In this document: in pieces, positions 18,253-25,147 of the stretch
Layout of the letters: each line of letters begins with the position of its first letter
Numbering within the stretch: position 1 is the first letter of the stretch
Assembly: GCF_008122505.1 (NCBI RefSeq)
Contig: NZ_VSSB01000002.1
Coordinates: 930,001 to 994,000, forward strand
Direction of reading: 5' to 3'
DNA: 64,000 bases
Source: Agromyces mariniharenae
GTDB taxonomy: Bacteria > Actinomycetota > Actinomycetes > Actinomycetales > Microbacteriaceae
Position numbers and translations under genes: made by a program
The notes under the pieces: model-generated
Databases searched by the model: none
The model's input: only the letters and a program-made list of their open reading frames with translations
Told to the model about the DNA's origin: nothing

Positions 18253-19257
18253 ATGACGAAACCCACCCTGCAGCAGTCGCACGGACCCGCCTACACGCGC
18301 ATCTACGCGGTCGGGGCCGCCCGTGGCGAGAACGCGGTGCCGAACGACGACCTCATCGGCCCGATCGACTCCTCCGACGAGTGGATCCAGCAGCGCACCG
18401 GCATCGTGACGCGCGCCCGCGCCGGCGCCGACGTGTCCGCGCTCGACCTCGCGACGGATGCCGCGAAGGAGGCCATCGCGAAGTCGGGCGTCGCGCCCGA
18501 GCTCATCGACCTCGTCATCGTCGCGACGATCTCGAACGTGCAGCAGACCCCGTCGATGGCGGCCGTCGTCGCCGACCGGGTCGGTGCGAACCCCGCCGCC
18601 GCGTATGACGCCAACGCCGCGTGCGCCGGCTACGCCTACGCCGTCGCGCAGGCCGACGCGCTGATCCGCACGGGCGTCGCGCACTACGCCCTCGTGATCG
18701 GCGCCGAGAAGCTCTCCGACGTCGTCGACCCGACCGACCGGTCGATCTCGTTCCTGCTCGGCGACGGCGCGGGCGCGATCGTCATCGGCCCGAGCGACTT
18801 CCCCGGCATCGCGCGCACGGTGTGGGGCTCCGACGGCTCGAAGGCAGCGGCGGTGGGCATGAACCACACGCTCGTGGAGTTCCGCGACGGGGCATCCGAG
18901 TGGCCCACCCTTCGCCAGGAGGGGCAGACCGTCTTCCGCTGGGCCGTGTGGGACATGGCCAAGGTCGCGAAGCAGGCGCTGGATGCCGCGGGCGTGACGA
19001 GCGCCGACCTGTCGGCGTTCATCCCGCACCAGGCCAACATGCGCATCATCGACGAGTTCGCGAAGCAGCTGAAGCTGCCCGAGTCCGTCGTCATCGCGCG
19101 CGACATCGCGACCACCGGCAACACGTCGGCGGCGTCGATCCCGCTCGCGACCCACCGGCTGCTCGAGGAGCACCCGGAACTCTCCGGAGGGCTCGCCCTC
19201 CAGATCGGCTTCGGCGCGGGCCTCGTGTTCGGCGCCCAAGTGGTGGTTCTTCCCTGA
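18253..19257 (+). CDS. fabH: Beta-ketoacyl-ACP synthase III
   Basis: A 334-residue condensing enzyme that joins a short acyl-CoA starter to malonyl-ACP, the first step of fatty-acid synthesis. The Cys-His-Asn triad is visible: Cys in DANAACAGYAYAVAQ, His in FIPHQANMRIID and Asn in TGNTSAASIPLA. In actinobacteria FabH commonly accepts branched starters and determines branched-chain lipids, but specificity cannot be read here. AGAGAAAG precedes the ATG by about seven bases. Confidence 0.96.
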   Translation: MTKPTLQQSHGPAYTRIYAVGAARGENAVPNDDLIGPIDSSDEWIQQRTGIVTRARAGADVSALDLATDAAKEAIAKSGVAPELIDLVIVATISNVQQTPSMAAVVADRVGANPAAAYDANAACAGYAYAVAQADALIRTGVAHYALVIGAEKLSDVVDPTDRSISFLLGDGAGAIVIGPSDFPGIARTVWGSDGSKAAAVGMNHTLVEFRDGASEWPTLRQEGQTVFRWAVWDMAKVAKQALDAAGVTSADLSAFIPHQANMRIIDEFAKQLKLPESVVIARDIATTGNTSAASIPLATHRLLEEHPELSGGLALQIGFGAGLVFGAQVVVLP

Positions 19258-19277
19258 ACCGCCGTTCATCGTCCATC

Positions 19278-19303
19278 TAGACTGAGTCTCGGTCAAACGA
19301 GAC
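19278..19303 (+). promoter_or_regulatory. acpP promoter with inverted repeat at the predicted +1
   Basis: TAGACT (19278-19283) predicts a start near 19290, exactly over the inverted repeat GTCTCG-N6-CGAGAC (19286-19303). The element lies in the 66-base fabH-acpP gap and would give acpP extra, possibly regulated, transcription. Operator function is inference. Confidence 0.45.
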
Positions 19304-19323
19304 ACCCCCCAAGGAGAAGAACC

Positions 19324-19572
19324 ATGGCATTGTCCACCGAAGAAGTGCTTGCCGGCCTGGCCGAGCTCATCAACGACGAGACCGGCATCGCGACCGACAC
19401 GGTTGAGCTGGACAAGTCGTTCACGGATGACCTCGACATCGACTCCATCTCGATGATGACGATCGTCGTCAACGCCGAGGAGAAGTTCGACGTCAAGATC
19501 CCCGACGAGGAGGTCAAGAACCTCAAGACCGTCGGCGACGCCGTCGACTTCATCGTCAAGGCCCAGGCCTAG
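19324..19572 (+). CDS. acpP: Acyl carrier protein
   Basis: An 82-residue acidic protein that carries growing acyl chains on a phosphopantetheine arm. Ser41 in DLDIDSISMM is the attachment site (family motif D-S-L/I). AAGGAG eight bases before ATG is the strongest ribosome site of the cluster, fitting the high demand for this protein, and it has a promoter of its own. A long hairpin follows before fabF. Confidence 0.97.
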   Translation: MALSTEEVLAGLAELINDETGIATDTVELDKSFTDDLDIDSISMMTIVVNAEEKFDVKIPDEEVKNLKTVGDAVDFIVKAQA

Positions 19573-19582
19573 TCGCTGACCC

Positions 19583-19613
19583 GAGCGGGCCGGCCGATCG
19601 GTCCGGCCCGCTC
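19583..19613 (+). terminator. Hairpin between acpP and fabF
   Basis: An 11-bp perfect stem (19583-19593 with 19603-19613) with a 9-base loop follows the acpP stop by ten bases, without a T run. It may stop part of the transcripts or stabilise acpP mRNA, making acpP more abundant than fabF. Confidence 0.55.
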
Positions 19614-19651
19614 GATCACGTTGCCCTCTTCCCTCCTGGAGTGATTCTCGA

Positions 19652-20887
19652 ATGACCAAGAAGATCGTCATCACGGGCATCGGTGCGACCTCCCCGCTCG
19701 GGGGCACCGCCCGTGACAGCTGGACGAACCTGCTCGCCGGCGAGTCCGGCGCCCGCACCATCGAGCAGGACTGGGTGGCCGAGTACGAGCTGCCCGTCAC
19801 CTTCGCCGCCAATGCCAGGGTGTCGCCGGCCGACGTGCTCGAGCGCCACGAGATCAAGCGCCTCGACCCGTCGAGCCAGTTCGCGCTCATCGCGGGCCGC
19901 GAGGCCTGGGCCGACGCCGGCGCACCCGACGTGCCGTCCGACCGCCTCGCGATCGACTGGGCGACCGGCATCGGCGGCGTGTGGACGCTGCTCGACGCGT
20001 GGGACACGCTGCGCGAGCGCGGCCCCCGACGCGTCCTGCCGATGACCGTGCCGATGCTCATGCCGAACGGCCCGGGCGCCGCGGTGGGCATGGACCTGCA
20101 CGCGCGTGCCGGCATCCGCACCGTCGTCTCCGCGTGCGCCTCGAGCACCGAGGCGCTCGTGAACGCGTACGACCACCTCCAGGCGGGGCTCGCCGACGTG
20201 GTCATCGCGGGCGGCTCGGAGTCCGCCATCCACCCGATCACGATCGCCTCCTTCAACTCGATGCAGGCGCTCTCGCGCAACAACGACGACCCGGCGCACG
20301 CGTCGCGGCCGTACGACGTCGCGCGCGACGGATTCGTGATGGGCGAGGGCGCAGCGGCGCTCGTCGTCGAGACCGAGGAGCACGCGAAGGCCCGCGGCGC
20401 GCGCATCTACGCCGAGCTCATCGGCGGCGCGGTCACGAGCGACGCCTACCACATCACGGCGCCCGACCCCGAGGGCACCGGCGCCGCCCGTGCGATGGTG
20501 GCGACGCTCGAGCAGGCCGGCGTCGGCATCGACCAGGTCGCGCACATCAACGTGCACGCGACGAGCACCCCCGTCGGCGACATCGCCGAGTACACCGCCC
20601 TGGCCGCCGTCTTCGGCGAGCACCTCCCGAACATCGCCGTGAGCGCGACGAAGGCCTCGACCGGGCACCTGCTCGGCGGCGCCGGCGCGATCGAGGCGAT
20701 CTTCACGGTGCTCGCGCTGCACCACCGCACGGCTCCCCCGACGATCAACGTCACCGAGCTCGACCCCGAGATCGACCTCGACGTCGTGCGCGAGCCGCGC
20801 GACCTCGGCGACGGCCCGCTCGTCGCGATCTCGAACTCGTTCGGCTTCGGCGGACACAACGCGGTGGTCGGCTTCCGCACCGCCTGA
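19652..20887 (+). CDS. fabF: Beta-ketoacyl-ACP synthase II
   Basis: A 411-residue elongating condensing enzyme. The Cys-His-His triad is present: VSACASSTEALVNAY, HINVHATSTPVGD and ASTGHLLGGAGAIEAIF. The C-terminal SNSFGFGGHNAVVGF is diagnostic for KAS I/II. Start ATG with a CCTGGAG-like site upstream. It ends the fab operon and is followed by a strong terminator. No fabG, fabA/Z or fabI occurs in the window; those steps must be encoded elsewhere. Confidence 0.97.
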   Translation: MTKKIVITGIGATSPLGGTARDSWTNLLAGESGARTIEQDWVAEYELPVTFAANARVSPADVLERHEIKRLDPSSQFALIAGREAWADAGAPDVPSDRLAIDWATGIGGVWTLLDAWDTLRERGPRRVLPMTVPMLMPNGPGAAVGMDLHARAGIRTVVSACASSTEALVNAYDHLQAGLADVVIAGGSESAIHPITIASFNSMQALSRNNDDPAHASRPYDVARDGFVMGEGAAALVVETEEHAKARGARIYAELIGGAVTSDAYHITAPDPEGTGAARAMVATLEQAGVGIDQVAHINVHATSTPVGDIAEYTALAAVFGEHLPNIAVSATKASTGHLLGGAGAIEAIFTVLALHHRTAPPTINVTELDPEIDLDVVREPRDLGDGPLVAISNSFGFGGHNAVVGFRTA

Positions 20888-20904
20888 TCCCGCACGGCTC
20901 ATGG

Positions 20905-20939
20905 AACGGGCCCCGACGCCTCCCGGCGCGGGGCCCGTT
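20905..20939 (+). terminator. Terminator of the fab operon
   Basis: An 11-bp perfect stem (20905-20915 with 20929-20939) with a 13-base loop and a short TTT tail, 18 bases after the fabF stop. Confidence 0.8.
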
Positions 20940-21024
20940 TCGTCGCCGCCTGCTGCTTCGCTCGTGCGGCCGCCGGGAAGGGTCATCCGACGTCCGCGTC
21001 GCGCCGCTCGGGCGGCGTCGCCGC

Positions 21025-21546
21025 TCAACCCACCTGGTGCAACCAGACGACCGGGGCGAAGTCGCTCGCGTGGCGGAACGGTTCGAGCTCGTCGTCCCAC
21101 GCCTGGCCGAGCGCGAGGCGCAGCTCGCGGTGCAGCTCGACGGCATCGTGGCCGGCGATCTCCATCGCGTAGCGGATGCGGTCCTCGGGGATGACGGTGT
21201 TGCCGGCCGTGTCGGTCTGCGCGAAGTACACGCCGAGGTCGGGCGTGTGCATCCACCGCGCGCCGTCGGACCCGGGCGTCGGGTCCTCGCTCACCTCGAA
21301 GCGCAACTGGTCCCAGCCGCGCAGCGCCGACGCGAGCTTCGCACCCGTGCCGGCCTCGCCCTCCCAGTAGAACTCGGCGCGCAGCAGGCCGCGGTAGACC
21401 GGCTGCTCGGACCAGTCGAAGTTCACGGCCGTGCCGAGCGCACGCCCGGCAGCCCACTCCACATGCGGGCACAGCGCCCGCGGCGAGGAGTGCACGAACA
21501 GCACGCCTCGCGCGGCGCGCACGGCCCGCGTGACCTTCTCCGCCAT
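21025..21546 (-). CDS. DUF3145 protein
   Basis: A 173-residue actinobacterial protein of unknown function. It has the family start ARGVLFVHSSPRALCPHVEWA and the blocks WDQLRFEVSEDPTPGSDG and FAQTDTAGNTVIPEDRI, and ends with the WLHQVG type tail. No signal peptide, membrane segment or catalytic motif is seen. GGAGACGGAG lies just before the ATG. Convergent with fabF and separated from it by the terminator; proximity to fab genes is conserved in related genera as far as I recall, but that is not evidence of function. Confidence 0.85.
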   Translation of the reverse strand: MAEKVTRAVRAARGVLFVHSSPRALCPHVEWAAGRALGTAVNFDWSEQPVYRGLLRAEFYWEGEAGTGAKLASALRGWDQLRFEVSEDPTPGSDGARWMHTPDLGVYFAQTDTAGNTVIPEDRIRYAMEIAGHDAVELHRELRLALGQAWDDELEPFRHASDFAPVVWLHQVG

Positions 21547-21782
21547 CTCCGTCTCCGTTCTCGAGGTGCGTCTTCCCCTACGACCTCGGAACCGCCGGAC
21601 AGCGGATGTTCGATTGTGGACGGCGAGCCGTCATCGACGAGTATGCCGCGGAATCCGGGCCCTGACAAGGATCCGCGCGGGTCGGCGGGGCATTCCGGGC
21701 CCATCGAGCCTGCGCGATGACGACCACCTGCGCGAAACAGTATGCTCGGTGAAGCGTTCCCGATCCGCCTCCGGAGGTGCAC

Positions 21783-22406
21783 ATGGCCGTGCGCGACGCG
21801 CTGCTCGCGCTGCTCACCGTCGGTCCGGCGTACGGGTTCCAACTGCACGGCGGCCTCGCGGCGCGAACCGGCGGCCGTCGCAGCATCAACGTCGGCCAGA
21901 CGTATGCCACGCTCGAGCGGCTGCAGAAGCAGGGACTCGTCGAGTCCGCGGGCACGACCGACGACGGGCTCCCCCTCTACGGCCTCACGAACGCGGGCGC
22001 GGCCGCCGCGCGGTCGTGGCTCGAGGGCCCGGATGCCGCGGGCGCCGACCCGTGGGACGAGACCGTCGATCGCGTGCTCATCGCCCGATCCCTGCCGGGC
22101 GTCGACGCCGAGGCGGTGCTCGCCGCCGAGCGGAGTCGGTGGGAGCGACGCCGGGAGGCGGCATCCGCTGCCGGCGCCGTGGAGAGCGCGGCGGCGGCCG
22201 GCTCGCTCGATGAGGAGGACACCGCGCTCGAGGGCGAACGGCGGCTCGTCGCGCTCGTCACGGCCGCGGAGCGATCCCGGGCGGAGGCCGTGCTCGGCTG
22301 GCTCGACACGGTGTCGTCGCAGGAGCGGATCGCGTTCGCTCCCCGCGCCGAGCGGCCGAAGCGCGGGAGGCGACCGGCCGCGGCGCCTCAGCCGGCCGAC
22401 GCGTAG
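21783..22406 (+). CDS. PadR-family transcriptional regulator
   Basis: A 207-residue regulator: winged helix at residues 1-80 (MAVRDALLALLTVGPAYGFQLH, then RSINVGQTYATLERLQKQGLV) and a C-terminal coiled helical dimerisation part. PadR proteins repress nearby genes and respond to small molecules; the ligand is unknown here and the only neighbours are DUF3145 and a convergent DNA polymerase. The ATG at 21783 is chosen because GGAGG ends five bases before it; a GTG six bases upstream overlaps that site. It overlaps the end of the convergent polymerase gene by 19 bases. Confidence 0.88.
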   Translation: MAVRDALLALLTVGPAYGFQLHGGLAARTGGRRSINVGQTYATLERLQKQGLVESAGTTDDGLPLYGLTNAGAAAARSWLEGPDAAGADPWDETVDRVLIARSLPGVDAEAVLAAERSRWERRREAASAAGAVESAAAAGSLDEEDTALEGERRLVALVTAAERSRAEAVLGWLDTVSSQERIAFAPRAERPKRGRRPAAAPQPADA

Positions 22407-24220
22407 CTCTCGACGATCGCGAGATCGAGCGGGAAGTCGACCGGGAAGTCGCCGAACAGCAGCCGCCCCGCGGCCGCGGCGGTCTCCTCGACGGCGACCG
22501 CGACCGCGTCGGCGGTCTCGCGCGGGGCGTGCACGATGAGCTCGTCGTGCAGGAAGTACACGAGGTGGGGGGCCCGGCCGAACACCGGTCCCGACTCGGA
22601 CGCGGCCGGCGCGGCATCCGTCACCGTCGACCCGATCTCGGCGAGCCGGCCGCGCAGCGCGGCCATCCAGCACAGCGACCACTCGGCCGCGCTGCCCTGG
22701 ACGACGAAGTTGCGGGTGAACCGGCCCCAGTCACGGGCGCGCGACCGTGCGCGCCGCTCGTCGGTCGCCGTCGCGTCGGGCTCGCTCGCGCGGGCCTGCA
22801 CCGCACGCCACTCCGCCGACGGGAGCGGTGAGGAACGGCCGAGGAGCGTCGTGACCGGAAGCCCGCGCTCGCCGTCGGCCGCCGCCCGGTCGACGAGCGC
22901 CATGGCCCGCGGGAACGCCCGGGCCAGTCGCGGGACGAGGCGTCCGCTGTCGCCCGTGGTCGCTCCGTACATCGCGCCGAGGATCGCGACCTTCGCCTCG
23001 TCGCGCGTGCCCACGACGCCGCCGTCGACGAGTCCGCGGTAGATGTCGCGGCCGCGTGCCGCCTCGGCCATGGCCTCGTCGCGGGCGATCGCGGCGAGCA
23101 CGCGCGGCTCGAGCTGCGCGGCGTCGGCCACGACGAGGGTCCATCCCGGATCCGCGACGACGGCGCTGCGGACGTTCTTGGGCAGCTGCAGCGCTCCCCC
23201 GCCCGAGGTCGCCCATCGACCCGTCGCCGTGCCGCCCGGCACGTACTCGGGCCGGAAGCGTCCGTCAACGATCCACTCGTCGAGCCAGGTCCAGCCGTTG
23301 GCGCTGAGGAGCCGCGAGAGCTTCTTGTAGGCGATGAGCGGCTCGATCACGGGGTGGTCGTGCTCTCGCAGCTCCCATCTGGCGGTGGACTCGACCGGGA
23401 TGCCCGCGGCGCGCAGCGCCCGCAGCAGGTCGGCCTGCGAGTCGAGGTTCACGGATGCCGCGCCGAGCTCCTCGCGCGCCTGCGTCGCGAGCGCCTCCAT
23501 GCGCGCCGGCTTCCATCCCGGCGACGGGCGGGGACCGAGCTCCGACTCCAGGACGGCCTCGTGCACGGCGCGGTCCCACGGGAGGCCCGCGGCGTGCAGC
23601 TCGGCGCCGATGAGCGCGCCCGCGGATTCCGCGGCGAGCAGGAGCCGCAGCCGGCCGGGGTCGGCGCTCTCGGCGACGAGGGCGAGCTGGCGGGCGAGCT
23701 CGGCCACGACCGCGTCGACGGCGACGGATGCCCCGGAGGTGCGAGCCGCGGCATCCGTCGATGGTGCGAGGACCTCGGAGCCCGGCGGCGCGGTGCCCTC
23801 GGGGTCGGTCGCCCGGTCGTCGCCGAAGTCGTCGAGGTCGAAGAGCGCGCTGTGCGCGACCGGCGACGGGGTCGTGGTCTCGGCAGCCGCGCCGCCGGCC
23901 TCCGCCGGTCCGGGCGGCAGCCACGCGGGGCGCGGGTGCCGCCCGCCGGCGCGCGCCGACTCGGTGACGGTCGAGCGGTCGAGGATCGCGCCGCAGAGCC
24001 GCACGTCGTGGCACCGCTCGACCCGGACGCCCGCGTCGAGGAGGCGCGGATACCAGCGTCGCGTCTCGGTCCACACCCAGCGGGGGTGATCGCGCGCCTC
24101 CAGCGCGCGCACGGCCTCGGCGAACCCGTCGAGCGAGACCTCGGCGAGGGGTCGGGCCGGGTCGTCGGGGTCGACGAGGACGATCCGACCCTGCGCTCCT
24201 GCGCCGACCACCACGTGCAC
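22388..24220 (-). CDS. Family-A DNA polymerase with degenerate 3'-5' exonuclease part
   Basis: A 610-residue protein. The C-terminal two thirds is a family-A polymerase domain: motif A VVADAAQLEPRVLA (catalytic Asp near 365, but the usual DYSQIELR is altered), motif B RDEAKVAILGAMYG and motif C FLHDELIVHA (Asp-Glu near 557). The N-terminal part sits where a 3'-5' exonuclease belongs, yet the first DxE motif is not recognisable (IVLVDPDD) and an Ala/Pro-rich spacer interrupts it. There is no 5' nuclease. This matches the actinobacterial group labelled bifunctional 3'-5' exonuclease/DNA polymerase, distinct from PolA; a repair role is likely but unproven. The GTG at 24220 has GACAAT six bases upstream (leaderless), so the longer upstream open frame is not used. 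Confidence 0.85.
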   Translation of the reverse strand: MHVVVGAGAQGRIVLVDPDDPARPLAEVSLDGFAEAVRALEARDHPRWVWTETRRWYPRLLDAGVRVERCHDVRLCGAILDRSTVTESARAGGRHPRPAWLPPGPAEAGGAAAETTTPSPVAHSALFDLDDFGDDRATDPEGTAPPGSEVLAPSTDAAARTSGASVAVDAVVAELARQLALVAESADPGRLRLLLAAESAGALIGAELHAAGLPWDRAVHEAVLESELGPRPSPGWKPARMEALATQAREELGAASVNLDSQADLLRALRAAGIPVESTARWELREHDHPVIEPLIAYKKLSRLLSANGWTWLDEWIVDGRFRPEYVPGGTATGRWATSGGGALQLPKNVRSAVVADPGWTLVVADAAQLEPRVLAAIARDEAMAEAARGRDIYRGLVDGGVVGTRDEAKVAILGAMYGATTGDSGRLVPRLARAFPRAMALVDRAAADGERGLPVTTLLGRSSPLPSAEWRAVQARASEPDATATDERRARSRARDWGRFTRNFVVQGSAAEWSLCWMAALRGRLAEIGSTVTDAAPAASESGPVFGRAPHLVYFLHDELIVHAPRETADAVAVAVEETAAAAGRLLFGDFPVDFPLDLAIVESYASAG

Positions 24221-24226
24221 GGCTCC

Positions 24227-24232
24227 ATTGTC
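24227..24232 (-). promoter_or_regulatory. -10 element, leaderless promoter of the DNA polymerase gene
   Basis: GACAAT on the minus strand, six bases before the GTG at 24220. Confidence 0.45.
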
Positions 24233-24331
24233 GTGGCCGCCGGTGACACCGGCGGCGGACTCCGACCCTGATCCGATCACGGCATCGGTGTCGGAGACCG
24301 GCCGCGCCCCGGCTGCGCGAGTGTCGGCGGG

Positions 24332-25135
24332 ATGCCGCAGCATGGGTCGCATGGAGCAGCGAAGGGTCCGATCGTGGTCGCCGTGAGCTTCCGTTGCGGT
24401 CACGGCGCCGCCGCGGGTGCAGACGGGGTCGTCGCGCTCCGTCGTGTCTGTCCGCTGTGCATGCTCATCGACGAGACGCACCGCACTCGCAGCGAGCTCC
24501 TCGGTCGGGTCGCGCCCGCCCAACGATCGGCGCTGGCCCGAGAGACGCGGATCGGCGCCACCTACGACTGGCGCTGCGACCGCGGACACGATCGATACGC
24601 CGCCACGATCAGCGACGTGCTCACCGGCCCCGGCTGCCCGAAGTGCCGGGTCAACGCGGCCGGTCCGACGGCAGCGCGCGAGGCGGGCGTCGCGTACATG
24701 AACCCCGGCCTGCGCACGCGCACGTCGCAGACCGAGCAGCGGCTGAAGATCCTGCTGGGCGAGCGCATCCGGCTGCACCACGGCGTCAACGCGGTGCGCA
24801 TCGCCCGCACGTTCTACGGCCGTCAAGAGGTCTGGCCCGACATCCTCGTGCCGCAGCTGCGCATCGCGATCGAGTACGACGATCCGGGTCGGTCGCGGCG
24901 AGCCCACCGGGGGCTCAAGGAAGGCTCCGACCTCGAGAAGGACGAGGCGCTGCGCGAGGTCGGCTGGGAGGTCGTGCGCATCCGCGCGGGCGGTCTCGCT
25001 GCCGTGGGGCGGAACAGCATCGTCTGCTCGGCGCTCTCCCCCGCGGTCGTCGACGAGGTCGTCGCCTGCATGCGCCGGATCCGCGGCGACGCCGCCGTCG
25101 ACGCCATCTCGAAGGGGCACCCCGTGGTCGGCTGA
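24332..25135 (+). CDS. Zinc-ribbon protein with PD-(D/E)XK-type nuclease domain
   Basis: A 267-residue protein. The first half holds zinc-ribbon cysteines: VCPLC near residue 40, WRCDRGH near 80 and GCPKC near 105, the treble-clef style seen in DUF4379-type ribbons. The second half reads WPDILVPQLRIAIEYDD ... KDEALREVGWEVVRIRAGGL, the strand-D-strand-E/D-strand layout of Vsr/DUF559-like restriction-endonuclease folds (Asp and the ExD pair near residues 172-185). Such proteins are found as nucleases of mobile or defence context, but the target is unknown. The start is uncertain: ATG at 24332 or an in-frame GTG at 24383 (MSFRCGHG). It is divergent from the DNA polymerase and convergent, with 12 bases between, with the first STAND ATPase. 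Confidence 0.7.
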   Translation: MPQHGSHGAAKGPIVVAVSFRCGHGAAAGADGVVALRRVCPLCMLIDETHRTRSELLGRVAPAQRSALARETRIGATYDWRCDRGHDRYAATISDVLTGPGCPKCRVNAAGPTAAREAGVAYMNPGLRTRTSQTEQRLKILLGERIRLHHGVNAVRIARTFYGRQEVWPDILVPQLRIAIEYDDPGRSRRAHRGLKEGSDLEKDEALREVGWEVVRIRAGGLAAVGRNSIVCSALSPAVVDEVVACMRRIRGDAAVDAISKGHPVVG

Positions 25136-25147
25136 CCCACGACCCGC

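Noticed and set aside
24221..25120. Extended start of the family-A polymerase
   Set aside because: It would run antisense through the zinc-ribbon nuclease gene; GTG 24220 has a leaderless -10.
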